This document shows positions 8,783 through 16,770 of a stretch of DNA of 64,000 bases, piece after piece (within the stretch, counting starts at the first letter, position 1; each line of letters opens with the position of its first letter). This stretch comes from JALYRV01 sp040902895 (GTDB lineage: Bacteria; Acidobacteriota; Vicinamibacteria; Vicinamibacterales; SCN-69-37). The notes under the pieces are model-generated. The model was given only the letters and a program-made list of their open reading frames with translations, was not told where the DNA came from and searched no databases. The translations under genes and the position numbers were made by a program. The DNA lies in NCBI GenBank assembly GCA_040902895.1, contig JBBDWL010000049.1, forward strand, positions 94,608 through 158,607. Reading direction: 5' to 3'.

Positions 8783-9343
8783 ATGGGCCAGACTGGCGTG
8801 GCGGCATTGACACACGACCGTCTCGAGGCGGTTGGGCAGGATTCTCGGGACGCGCGCGCCGCCGCCGCCGGCGACGCGCGGGCGTTCGAGCGCCTGTACC
8901 GAACCCACCTCGGCCGCATGCATGGTCTCGTGCGACGGATGGCCGGCCCGAAAGAGGCTGAGGAGATCACGCAGGACGTCTTCGTCCGCGCCTGGCAGAA
9001 GCTGGGCACATTTCGCGGCGATGCCGCCTTCTCGACATGGCTCCATCGGCTTGCGGTCAATGTCGTGATCGAGCGGTTCCGATCCGCCGCCACGAAACGC
9101 GCGAAGCTGCATGACCAGGGCGTGGTGCTCGAGGCGCTGCCCTCGCGGCCGGATCGTCCCGACAAACGGCTGCAGCTGGATGCGGCGCTCGACCAACTGC
9201 CTCACGGCGCGCGGCAGATCTTCGTGCTGCACGACGTCGAGGGTTACAAGCATGACGAGATCGCCGCGATGCTCGACATCTCGGCGGGCACGTCGAAGGC
9301 GCAGCTGCATCGCGCCCGCATGCTGCTGCGGAAACAGTTATGA
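8783..9343 (+). CDS. ECF-family RNA polymerase sigma factor
   Basis: 186 residues. Region 2: FERLYRTHLGRMHGLVRRM, then EAEEITQDVFVRAWQKL and FSTWLHRLAVNVV. Region 4: LPHGARQIFVLHDVEGYKHDEIAAML then GTSKAQLHRAR. This is a RpoE-like ECF sigma factor. ATG 8783 (MGQTGVAALTHDR) fits the usual length; upstream in-frame codons look untranslated. Its stop overlaps the anti-sigma start by 4 bases (ATGA), so the two are translationally coupled. Confidence 0.94.
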   Translation: MGQTGVAALTHDRLEAVGQDSRDARAAAAGDARAFERLYRTHLGRMHGLVRRMAGPKEAEEITQDVFVRAWQKLGTFRGDAAFSTWLHRLAVNVVIERFRSAATKRAKLHDQGVVLEALPSRPDRPDKRLQLDAALDQLPHGARQIFVLHDVEGYKHDEIAAMLDISAGTSKAQLHRARMLLRKQL

Positions 9344-10005
9344 CCATCTGCAACACCGACAGGCTTTCGGAATATCTCGACGATGAGCTGACGCCGGCCG
9401 GGCGGCGCGAGGTCGACCTGCACCTGGCGGGATGCGCCGAGTGCCGTCTGGTGCTCGAGGAGCTCGCCCTGGTGAAACAAACGGCCGCGGAATTGACGGA
9501 GCTCGATCGCGTGCCCGACGCAGATCTCTGGCCGCATGTCGCGTGGCGCATGAAACAGCGCAAGGGGATTTCGCTGTCATGGGTGCAGGCGCTCGCGGCG
9601 GCCCTGGTGCTGATTACGCTGTCGGGCGGTGCGGTATGGATGGCGCTCGACGGCGGCAGATCGCCGGCGCCCGGTGTGGCTGCGACCGATGCCGCGGACC
9701 GCGGACCCGAAATTGACGCACCGCCCGCGCCCGTCGCCGTCGCGAACTTCGCGGACGAGGCCTACGAAAGCGCCGTCAGGGATTTGCGGCGCGCGCTCGA
9801 AAGCGATCGCAACCGTCTGGACCCGCAGACCATCCAAGTGATCGAACGAAACCTCACGGCGATCGATCGGGCCATCGGTCAGGCGCGCCAGGCGCTTGAG
9901 GCCGATCCCGCGAACGTTTCGCTTAATACCTATCTGGCCGGCGTGCGGCGCCGCAAGCTCGATCTGCTGCGCACGGCAAGTGAACTGGCGCAACCGGCGT
10001 CGTAA
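9340..10005 (+). CDS. Zinc-finger anti-sigma factor, membrane protein
   Basis: 221 residues. The N terminus carries an anti-sigma zinc-finger: LSEYLDDELTPAGRREVDLH then HLAGCAECR (His-x3-Cys-x2-Cys). A membrane helix follows at about residues 80-105 (VQALAAALVLITLSGGAVWM), and the C-terminal periplasmic half is a helical domain (VRDLRRALESDRNRL...IERNLTAIDRAIGQAR). It should hold the upstream ECF factor at the membrane until an envelope signal. The ATGA overlap with the sigma gene supports the pairing. Confidence 0.92.
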   Translation: MTICNTDRLSEYLDDELTPAGRREVDLHLAGCAECRLVLEELALVKQTAAELTELDRVPDADLWPHVAWRMKQRKGISLSWVQALAAALVLITLSGGAVWMALDGGRSPAPGVAATDAADRGPEIDAPPAPVAVANFADEAYESAVRDLRRALESDRNRLDPQTIQVIERNLTAIDRAIGQARQALEADPANVSLNTYLAGVRRRKLDLLRTASELAQPAS

Positions 10006-10016
10006 CGGAGCAAATA

Positions 10017-10877
10017 ATGACCGCAATTCTCTCCATGGTGTGTGCCGCCGCGCTGGCGATTCAGGCCGCGCAGCCCGCCCCCACCTTCGACCAGACCGTC
10101 AACGTCACACGCGGCACCCGCATCAGCGTGAGCAACCAGGCCGGCGAGGTCGTCATGCGATCGTGGGATCGCGATGCCGTGCGCGTGACGGCGCGTCACT
10201 CGGCGCGCGCGCGCGTCAACGTCCGCCCTGCCGACGGCATCCTGTCGATCATGGGCAGCGGCCTTGGCGCCATCGACTATGACATCACAGTGCCGTCGTG
10301 GATGCCCGTGAAAGTGACCGGACACTACAATTACATCGAGCTCAATGGCATGGGCGCGGAAGTCACGGCCGAAAACGTGCGCGGCGATATCGATATCAAA
10401 GGCGGCCGCGGGTTCGTGACCGCGAAATCGATCGAAGGCAAAATCACGATCAGCGGTACGCAGGGCAAGGTCACCGCCACCACAGTCAACGATCATCTGT
10501 CGGTCGATGGCGCGGCCGGCGAGGTGGTGGTCGAGTCGGTCAACGGCAACATCACGCTGACCGGCATGCGCGCGACCGGTGTCGACGCCAGCAGCGTGAA
10601 CGGCACGCTGCAGTACCGGGGCACGCTCGCCGACCAGGGCCGGTATTCCTTCGTGACACACAACGGCGGCATCCGGCTCGCGATTCAGCCCACCCCGAAC
10701 GCGACGTTCTATGTGCGGAGCTACGGCGGCGGGTTCGACCACGGGGGTGTCAACCTGAAGCCGCAAGGCGAGCCGCGGCGCGGCCGGCGCAACACGTATG
10801 TGGCCGGCACGGGCGCTGCGCAGGTGGAGCTCGAGTCGTTCAACGGCGGCATCCGCATCGCGGCCGCGGGACAATAA
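10017..10877 (+). CDS. DUF4097-type beta-strand repeat protein, exported
   Basis: 286 residues, with a short signal peptide (MTAILSMVCAAALAIQAAQPA). The body is a run of regular beta-strand repeats of the toastrack/DUF4097 kind (GDIDIKGGRGFVTAKSIEGK, VTATTVNDHLSVDGAAGEV, VVVESVNGNITLTG). Such domains are often encoded beside ECF sigma/anti-sigma pairs and are thought to sense envelope state. GGAG at 10007-10010 is well placed for the ATG, so this is the third gene of the sigma operon. The partner ligand is unknown. Confidence 0.88.
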   Translation: MTAILSMVCAAALAIQAAQPAPTFDQTVNVTRGTRISVSNQAGEVVMRSWDRDAVRVTARHSARARVNVRPADGILSIMGSGLGAIDYDITVPSWMPVKVTGHYNYIELNGMGAEVTAENVRGDIDIKGGRGFVTAKSIEGKITISGTQGKVTATTVNDHLSVDGAAGEVVVESVNGNITLTGMRATGVDASSVNGTLQYRGTLADQGRYSFVTHNGGIRLAIQPTPNATFYVRSYGGGFDHGGVNLKPQGEPRRGRRNTYVAGTGAAQVELESFNGGIRIAAAGQ

Positions 10878-10899
10878 CAGTGCGCTAAGCTAGGCGGCG

Positions 10900-12210
10900 G
10901 TGTCTTTCCGCCGCGTCCTCCGTCCGTTCGATGCCACGATGGTCGTGATCGGCGGCATCATCGGATCCGGCATCTTCATCAATCCCCGTCTGGTTGCGCA
11001 GACGCTCGACTCCACCTGGCTCGTGCTGGCGGCATGGATCGCCGGCGGTCTCGTCGCGCTGTGCGGCGCATTCGCATATGCGGAGCTCGGGGCGCGCTTT
11101 CCCCGCGCGGGCGGACAGTATGTCTATCTGAAGGATGCCTGGCACCCGCTTGCCGGCTTCCTCTATGTCTGGGCGCTGCTGCTGATCATCGAAACGGGCG
11201 CCATGGCGGCCGTCGCGATCATCTTCGCCGAATACCTGCTGCGCTTCCTCGGACGCGACACCACGCTCGCGCTGCCGCTGGCGATCGCCGCCCTCATCGC
11301 GGTGTCGGCGATCAACTACGTCGGTGTGAAAGCAGGCAGCCGGGTCCTCAACGTTTTCGTGGTCTTGAAGGTCGCCGCGCTGGCCATCCTGATCGGGATC
11401 GGCCTGCTGCTGCCCGCCGCAGCCGCCGACTGGCTCGGCAACGCGCGCGCGACGTCAGAGGCGGCAGCCGGTACCGCCATCGCTTTCGGCGCCGCCTTGA
11501 TTCCGATCCTGTTCGCCTACGGTGGATGGCAGAACGCGAACTACATCGCGGAAGAGATCGAACATCCGGAACGCAATCTGCCGCGGAGCCTGATTGCCGG
11601 CGTCATTGTCGTCGCCGTCGTGTATGTGCTGGTCAACGTCGCGTATCTGCGCCTGCTCGGACTCGAGGGGCTCGCGGCAACCGCCACGCCCGCCGCGGAT
11701 GCCGCCGCGCGAGCGCTCGGACCGGCCGGCGACAAATTCGTGGCGGCCGCCATTGCCATCTCGACCTTCGGGTTCCTCGACCTCGCGGTGCTGGCACCTA
11801 CGCGCGTCTACTACGCGGCCGCCGCGGACGGCTACCTGCCCGCATCTCTCGCGCGGCTCCACCCTCGCTACGGCACGCCCACGCTCGCCATCGTCGTACA
11901 GGCCGTCTGGGCCATTGCGCTCGTGTTGACCGGCACCTACGGCGACCTGCTCAATTCGGTGGTGTTTGCCGACTGGATTTTCTTCGGCGCGACCGTGGCG
12001 GCATTGTTCGTCTGGCGGCACCGCGCCGGACCCGCCCCCGATACGTATCGATCGCCGGGCTACCCGCTACTGCCGGGCTTGTTCATTCTCGTGGCTATCG
12101 CGGTCGTGATTAGCGTCATCATAGAAGCACCGAGCCGCGCCGGCGGCGGCGCATTGCTGATTGCGACCGGCATTCCGGTGTTTCTTTACTACGCGAGACA
12201 GCGAAATTGA
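10900..12210 (+). CDS. APC-superfamily amino acid permease
   Basis: 436-residue inner-membrane transporter. The opening after the GTG start, FDATMVVIGGIIGSGIFINP, is the first-helix signature of the APC family; about 12 hydrophobic helices follow, including GTAIAFGAALIPILFAYGGW with the conserved FA-YGGW of helix 6. It should import (or exchange) an amino acid. The last stop overlaps the aminotransferase start by 4 bases (TTGA), suggesting that uptake and transamination are coupled. Confidence 0.92.
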   Translation: MSFRRVLRPFDATMVVIGGIIGSGIFINPRLVAQTLDSTWLVLAAWIAGGLVALCGAFAYAELGARFPRAGGQYVYLKDAWHPLAGFLYVWALLLIIETGAMAAVAIIFAEYLLRFLGRDTTLALPLAIAALIAVSAINYVGVKAGSRVLNVFVVLKVAALAILIGIGLLLPAAAADWLGNARATSEAAAGTAIAFGAALIPILFAYGGWQNANYIAEEIEHPERNLPRSLIAGVIVVAVVYVLVNVAYLRLLGLEGLAATATPAADAAARALGPAGDKFVAAAIAISTFGFLDLAVLAPTRVYYAAAADGYLPASLARLHPRYGTPTLAIVVQAVWAIALVLTGTYGDLLNSVVFADWIFFGATVAALFVWRHRAGPAPDTYRSPGYPLLPGLFILVAIAVVISVIIEAPSRAGGGALLIATGIPVFLYYARQRN

Positions 12211-13325
12211 AAATTGAATCCGCCTCGCACAATCTGACTGGCTCGGCATCGCGAGCCCCCTACATGGTGTGGGCCAAGCAGCGTCCACCCGCGAAGTTCG
12301 ATCTCGCGCTCAGCAACCTGCTCGCCTGCTCCATCGACGACATCGACGGCGCGCGCGAAGCGCTCTCGCTGGAGGGCGCGAACGAGAACGGCTATCCCCC
12401 GCTGCTCGACGCCATCGCCGCGCACTACGGCGTGCCGGCCACGCGCGTGATGACCGGCAACGGATGTTCGGGCGCCAACCTGCTCGCGATGGGGGCCGCT
12501 CTTGCCCCGGGCGACGATGTACTGATCGAATGCCCGTACTACGACCCGCTGGCAGGCGCGGCCCGTCTGCTCGGCGCCAACGTGCGCTTTTTCGATCGCC
12601 GTTTCGAAGACGGATATCAGCTCGACATCGACGCGCTCACCCGCGCGATGACGCCGCGCACCCGGCTCGTCGTGTTGACCAACCCGCACAATCCAGGCGG
12701 CACGCTGCTCGACGACGCGGCCATCGTAGCGGCCGCGCGCGCCGCCGCGGACCGCGGCGCGGTGCTGCTCGTCGACGAGGTGTATCTCGACATCGCGGAC
12801 ATCGTGGGCTCGGGCCCGCGGCATACGCCCGCGGCGCTGCTGGCCTCGAACGCGATCTCCACGAGCAGCCTGACGAAGTCGTATGGACTCAATGCACTCA
12901 GATGCGGATGGGCGCTCGCCTCGGAAGACCTGATCGAGCGCATGCGCCGCACCCGGGACGTCGTCGACGGCGCCGGCACCCTTCCTGCCGAGCGCCTCTC
13001 CGTGCTGGCGTTACAGCAGATAGACCGGCTGGCCGACCGCGCCCGCGCGCTCGCGAGCAGGAACCTGGATCTGTTTCGGGTCTGGATGATCGGGATGAAG
13101 CGCCTGGAGCTGCCGGCGCCCGCGAAGGCGACGGTGGTGTTTCCGCGCGTCGAGGACGTCGACGACACCCGCGTGCTCGCCGAAGGCCTGCATCGCGGGT
13201 ACGGCGTTGCCGTCGTGCCCGGCTATCTCTTCGGCGAGCCGCGGAACATCCGCATCAGCCTCGCGGGCCGGCAGGACGCCCTCAAAGAGGGACTCGACCG
13301 CCTAGCGGACTTTCTGCGCAGCTGA
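12207..13325 (+). CDS. PLP-dependent aminotransferase, class I/II
   Basis: 372 residues, fold type I aminotransferase. Visible landmarks: MTGNGCSGANLLAMGA (phosphate loop region), VVLTNPHNPGGTLL, LLVDEVYLDI, and the PLP lysine in STSSLTKSYGLNALRCGWA. The substrate is probably an amino acid delivered by the upstream permease. The start is a TTG overlapping the permease TGA. Its last 24 bases overlap the end of the convergent SPFH gene. Confidence 0.92.
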   Translation: MKIESASHNLTGSASRAPYMVWAKQRPPAKFDLALSNLLACSIDDIDGAREALSLEGANENGYPPLLDAIAAHYGVPATRVMTGNGCSGANLLAMGAALAPGDDVLIECPYYDPLAGAARLLGANVRFFDRRFEDGYQLDIDALTRAMTPRTRLVVLTNPHNPGGTLLDDAAIVAAARAAADRGAVLLVDEVYLDIADIVGSGPRHTPAALLASNAISTSSLTKSYGLNALRCGWALASEDLIERMRRTRDVVDGAGTLPAERLSVLALQQIDRLADRARALASRNLDLFRVWMIGMKRLELPAPAKATVVFPRVEDVDDTRVLAEGLHRGYGVAVVPGYLFGEPRNIRISLAGRQDALKEGLDRLADFLRS

Positions 13326-14255
13326 CGATCCGCCCGGCGCGTGCGACCCCTCGTACACCTTTGTCGCGAGCGCGATCATCGATCCAATGTCCGAGACGTT
13401 GGCCGGCAGCACCACCGTGGTCGACTGCTTCGCCAGCTTGCCGAACTCACCGATATATTGCTCTGCCACGCGCAGCTGCAGCGCTTCCATGCCGCCTTCG
13501 GTGCGCAGCGCCTCGGCCACGCGGCGCAGGCCTTCGGCCGTCGCGGTGGCAACCGCAAGAATGGCTGCGGCCTCGCCTTCGGCTTCGTTGATCTGCTGCT
13601 GGCGGTTCGCCTCTGAGGCCTTGATGACTTCCTGCTTCGCGCCTTCGGCCGTGTTGATGGCCGCGTCGCGCGTGCCTTCCGACGTCAGAATGACCGCGCG
13701 CTTCTCGCGCTCGGCGCGCATCTGCTTTTCCATGGCCGCGAGAATGTCGTGCGGCGGCGTGATGTTCTTGATCTCGTAGCGCAGCACCTTGACGCCCCAG
13801 GGTTCCGAGGCCTTGTCGAGCTCGCTGACGACCGACTGGTTGATGTTGGTGCGCTCTTCGAACGTGCGGTCGAGATCGATCTTGCCGACCTCGCTGCGCA
13901 GCGTGGTCTGCGCCAGCTGGCTGATGGCGAACACATAGTCGGAGATGCCGTACGACGCACGCTCGGGATTGAGCACCTTCAGATACAGCACACCGTCGAC
14001 GCCCACCTGCACGTTGTCGCGCGTGATGCAGACTTGCGCCGGGATGTCCATGGCCGCTTCCTTGAGCGACATCCGGTAGCGGATGACATCGACGAACGGC
14101 AGCAGGATATGGAACCCCGCCTGCATCGTGGCGTGATAGCGGCCGAGCCGCTCCACGACGTACGCGCTCTGCTGCGGCACGACGACCGCCGTCTTCGCGA
14201 TGATGATGACGACGACGATGGCGAGGATGAAAAAGACAATGACGCCGCCGGTCAT
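13302..14255 (-). CDS. qmcA: SPFH/band 7 membrane protein, QmcA/stomatin-like
   Basis: 317 residues. N-terminal membrane helix (VIVFFILAIVVVIIIA), then the SPFH domain (VVVPQQSAYVVERLGRYH, VCITRDNVQVGVDGVLYLKV) and a long coiled coil of Ala/Glu-rich repeats (TAEGAKQEVIKASEANRQQQ). It probably organises membrane microdomains or regulates FtsH-type proteolysis. It forms a pair with the NfeD gene directly upstream (4-base ATGA overlap), as is usual for QmcA/NfeD. The 3' end overlaps the aminotransferase by 24 bases. Confidence 0.93.
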   Translation of the reverse strand: MTGGVIVFFILAIVVVIIIAKTAVVVPQQSAYVVERLGRYHATMQAGFHILLPFVDVIRYRMSLKEAAMDIPAQVCITRDNVQVGVDGVLYLKVLNPERASYGISDYVFAISQLAQTTLRSEVGKIDLDRTFEERTNINQSVVSELDKASEPWGVKVLRYEIKNITPPHDILAAMEKQMRAEREKRAVILTSEGTRDAAINTAEGAKQEVIKASEANRQQQINEAEGEAAAILAVATATAEGLRRVAEALRTEGGMEALQLRVAEQYIGEFGKLAKQSTTVVLPANVSDIGSMIALATKVYEGSHAPGGSSAAQKVR

Positions 14256-14704
14256 GCTGATGTGGCTCCTTCTGGAATGACGACGACAGTGAGGCGATCG
14301 ACGGCGACGACCCGCACGCGGGCGCCGCGCGCGATGGGCGCCGCGCCGCCGTTGCGGGCGGTCCAGATCGAGCCGCGGAGCTCGACGCGCCCCTGCTCGC
14401 CCGGACCGAAGTCTTCGATCGCTTTCGCCGGCTCACCCGTGAGGTTGTCGATTTCGTCGGTGCCGCGATCCAGACGCATGCGCCGCATCAGCGGGTTCCG
14501 GAACAGCAGCAGGAAGACCGTGGAGAGCACCGAGAACAGCAGCAGCTGCATCCAGAGCGGCCCGCTGATCCCCGCGAAGACGAGCAGACCCACCGCGATG
14601 GCGGCGAGCCCGAAGAAAATCACGAAAAACCCGCCAGGGGCCGCCATCTCGAGCAGAACGAGAATGAGGCCTACGGCGAGCCAGTGCCACCAGAGAACAG
14701 TCAT
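14252..14704 (-). CDS. NfeD-like membrane protein
   Basis: 150 residues. Three to four hydrophobic helices (WWHWLAVGLILVLLEMAAPG, FFVIFFGLAAIAVGLLVFAG, LWMQLLLFSVLSTVFLLLF) are followed by a small OB-fold domain (LTGEPAKAIEDFGPGEQGRV...VRVVAVDRLTVVV). This is the short NfeD1b type that partners with SPFH proteins. ATG 14704 gives MTVLWWHWL; the open frame further upstream is shadow. A TATACT lies 17 bases before the start on this strand. Confidence 0.92.
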   Translation of the reverse strand: MTVLWWHWLAVGLILVLLEMAAPGGFFVIFFGLAAIAVGLLVFAGISGPLWMQLLLFSVLSTVFLLLFRNPLMRRMRLDRGTDEIDNLTGEPAKAIEDFGPGEQGRVELRGSIWTARNGGAAPIARGARVRVVAVDRLTVVVIPEGATSA

Positions 14705-14794
14705 GGTTGGGGTCCGCCGAGAGTATAGCGTATGCGGCTCATCCGTGCGGGTCGGGCACGGCTCCTGCTTTGACACGCGCGAGGAGCAGACGAC

Positions 14795-15766
14795 ATGACG
14801 TTTCCCTTCTCGATCGCGATCGTCGTGCTGGCCGTGTTCGCGGGACAGGTGCAGGTCACGCCGCGGCCGGCGAGCCGTACAGCCGTTCTCTGGAACGATC
14901 CGGGATCGATTGCCGCGCGCGATCTGTTCTGGGGCAGCGGGTCGGCGGAGCGCGCGCCGAAACCGCCCTTCGTCTTTCTCCAGGAAGACACCGACGGCGC
15001 GCAGCCCAAAGTGCACGTGCGCGATGCCGCCGGACGCGAGTGGACGGCGAAGTTCGGCGAGGAAGTGCATTCAGGGATCGCCGCCAGCCGGATCGTGTGG
15101 GCGCTCGGCTACGTCGCCGACGAAATCTACTATGTTGACGGCGGCACGATCAGCGGCGCGACCGGGTTGACGCAGGCCGCGAAGGCTCTGGGCCCGGACG
15201 GCGCGTTCACCAAAGCCAGCTTCCGGCTTCGCGATGCGCGCGCCACGCGCATGGACGAGCGCTGGACGTTTGCCAACAATCCTTTCGCCGGATCGAAGGA
15301 GCTCTCGGGTCTGGCGATTCTGATGACGATGCTGGGGAACTGGGACATTCAGGGCACGCGCAACAACCGCATTCTTGAAGTCGGACAAGAGGATCACTAC
15401 TTCGTGTCGGATCTCGGCGCGACGTTCGGCAAGATGGGCGCGTTCCCGGCGCCCCGCAGCAAGTGGAACCTCGAAGACTTCCAGAAGGAGGAGTTCATCG
15501 AGAAGGTCGAAGACGGCCGGGTGGACCTCGATTACGAGGGGTACGGTGGCATCAACGAGGTGCCGATCGAGCACGCGCGATGGTTCGCCGGGCTCGCATC
15601 CCAGCTCACGGACAGGCAGCTGACCGATGCGCTGCGGGCCTCGGGCGCCACGAAGGCCGAGATCGATGGCTTCGCCGCGCGGCTGCGCGCGAAGATCGTG
15701 CAGTTGCAGAACGCGATGGGCGAAAGGAATTCCTCCGACACCGTCAGTAAGGTATCGTCGGAGTGA
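14795..15766 (+). CDS. Secreted protein with kinase-like (HipA/CotH-type) motif pattern
   Basis: 323 residues with signal peptide MTFPFSIAIVVLAVFAGQ. I recall the family from acidobacteria as unnamed. Landmarks are EWTAKFGEEVHSGIAASRI (a Lys and Glu placed as in a kinase N-lobe), LAILMTMLGNWDIQGTRNN (Asp then Asn-Asn, like a catalytic loop) and YFVSDLGATFGKMG (Asp-x-Gly, like a metal-binding loop). The order resembles HipA, CotH and PI3/4-kinase-like folds. That is my inference; the function is unknown. GAGGAG at 14781 supports the ATG. Its stop overlaps the next ATG by 1 base (TGATG). Confidence 0.8.
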   Translation: MTFPFSIAIVVLAVFAGQVQVTPRPASRTAVLWNDPGSIAARDLFWGSGSAERAPKPPFVFLQEDTDGAQPKVHVRDAAGREWTAKFGEEVHSGIAASRIVWALGYVADEIYYVDGGTISGATGLTQAAKALGPDGAFTKASFRLRDARATRMDERWTFANNPFAGSKELSGLAILMTMLGNWDIQGTRNNRILEVGQEDHYFVSDLGATFGKMGAFPAPRSKWNLEDFQKEEFIEKVEDGRVDLDYEGYGGINEVPIEHARWFAGLASQLTDRQLTDALRASGATKAEIDGFAARLRAKIVQLQNAMGERNSSDTVSKVSSE

Positions 15767-15840
15767 TGAACCGAGTGGTGCTCGTGCTGGCCGCCCTGCT
15801 CGCGCTCGTGCCCGCGCGTCAGGCCGCCGGCCAGACGTGA
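15766..15840 (+). pseudogene. Orphan signal peptide of the interrupted beta-barrel gene
   Basis: A 24-codon reading frame, MNRVVLVLAALLALVPARQ then AAGQT and TGA. It is a textbook signal peptide beginning on the stop of the previous gene. It lies in the same frame as the barrel coding region at 15880-16749, separated from it by two in-frame TGA codons (15838-15840 and 15847-15849) and about ten sense codons (S N P Y L P G W R G). It is most simply the 5' part of one gene broken by mutation or sequencing error; recoding is discussed under findings. Confidence 0.6.
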
Positions 15841-15859
15841 GCGGGTTGAAGCAATCCCT

Positions 15860-15879
15860 ACCTCCCAGGCTGGCGAGGT
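15860..15879 (+). other. Small hairpin just downstream of in-frame TGA
   Basis: ACCTC pairs with GAGGT, inner CC pairs with GG, one bulged C, loop AGGCT. The loop starts 18 bases after the second TGA. The geometry is close to what is described for bacterial selenocysteine insertion elements, but short hairpins are common in GC-rich DNA. Confidence 0.3.
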
Positions 15880-16749
15880 GTGCTCACGGAAGGCTTGTCT
15901 ACGAACCGGATGCTCGTAGGCGGCTGGCTGATTGCGGAAGATCGCGATACGCCGTACGACGGATCGACTGAGACGGCGAACCCACTGCGCGAGCGAACGC
16001 TGATCCGCGTCTGGCTGCTCACGGCCGACGTGCGAATCACGACGAAGTCGGGCGTACAGATCACCGCTGCGTTCCCGGATGTCACGCGCTCCGGCGCCGT
16101 GACACGTGCCGGCGGCGAGACACTGAACTTCAGCGAAAACTTCAGCGGCGTTGGCGACGTCTCGGTGGTTGGCTGGCGCCGGTTGCCCGTCCGGCGGGGC
16201 TTCAACGTCACCTTGAATGCCGGGGTCTCACTGCCGACTGGAAAGGCCGAGCGGCCGCGTTTCCGCGAAGAACTCAGCGACGGCAGTCTCGTGCCGATGT
16301 CGCGGCTGCAGCGAGGGTCAGGCACATTCGATCCGCTGCTCGGTATCAGTGTCAATCGCGTCTTCACCGGTGTGATTCCGCCTGGCACGAGGCTCTTCGC
16401 CAGCGCGGCGGCGCGACTGCCGGTTTCAGAAAACGAATTCGGCATGCGCACCGGCTCATCATGGGAGGCCGGGATAGGCGGCGCGCGCGAGCTGCGACAG
16501 GCCGGCTTCGGCCACAACATCGTCGGGATCGTCAGACTCGGCTGGCTGCATAGAGCGCAGGACGTCTTCGAGGGAACACCGGTGCTCGTGGGCGGCGGCG
16601 ACTGGATCACCATCGCGCCGGCGCTTGCCATCGCCATCGGCAAGTTCACGGCACAGGCCGAAGTGCGCATTCCGCTCGTGCGCTCACTTGCGAATCGGCA
16701 GCTCGATGCCTCGCATGCGTTTCAGGTCGGGCTCGTGAGATCGTTCTGA
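15880..16749 (+). CDS. Outer-membrane beta-barrel-like protein, N-terminally interrupted
   Basis: 289 residues from GTG 15880 (VLTEGLSTNRMLVGG). It is dominated by alternating hydrophobic strands typical of a barrel (LIRVWLLTADVRITTKSGVQ, GDVSVVGWRRLPVRR, FNVTLNAGVSLPTGKA) and ends in Phe (AFQVGLVRSF), as outer-membrane proteins do. It resembles the MetA-pathway phenol-degradation transporter-like family. As annotated it has no signal peptide; one is encoded in the same frame at 15766-15840, beyond two TGA codons. It could be a pseudogene, a sequencing error or a recoded gene. Confidence 0.7.
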   Translation: MLTEGLSTNRMLVGGWLIAEDRDTPYDGSTETANPLRERTLIRVWLLTADVRITTKSGVQITAAFPDVTRSGAVTRAGGETLNFSENFSGVGDVSVVGWRRLPVRRGFNVTLNAGVSLPTGKAERPRFREELSDGSLVPMSRLQRGSGTFDPLLGISVNRVFTGVIPPGTRLFASAAARLPVSENEFGMRTGSSWEAGIGGARELRQAGFGHNIVGIVRLGWLHRAQDVFEGTPVLVGGGDWITIAPALAIAIGKFTAQAEVRIPLVRSLANRQLDASHAFQVGLVRSF

Positions 16750-16770
16750 TGGCAGACACAGGGCATAGGC

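Noticed and set aside
12203..12216. Two AAATTGA-like heptamers at the aminotransferase start
   Set aside because: They are explained by the TTGA stop/start overlap and only two copies exist; too little for an array.
15838..15849. Genome-wide TGA reassignment to Trp
   Set aside because: Many genes in the window end at TGA in the expected place, including ATGA overlaps, so TGA is a normal stop here.
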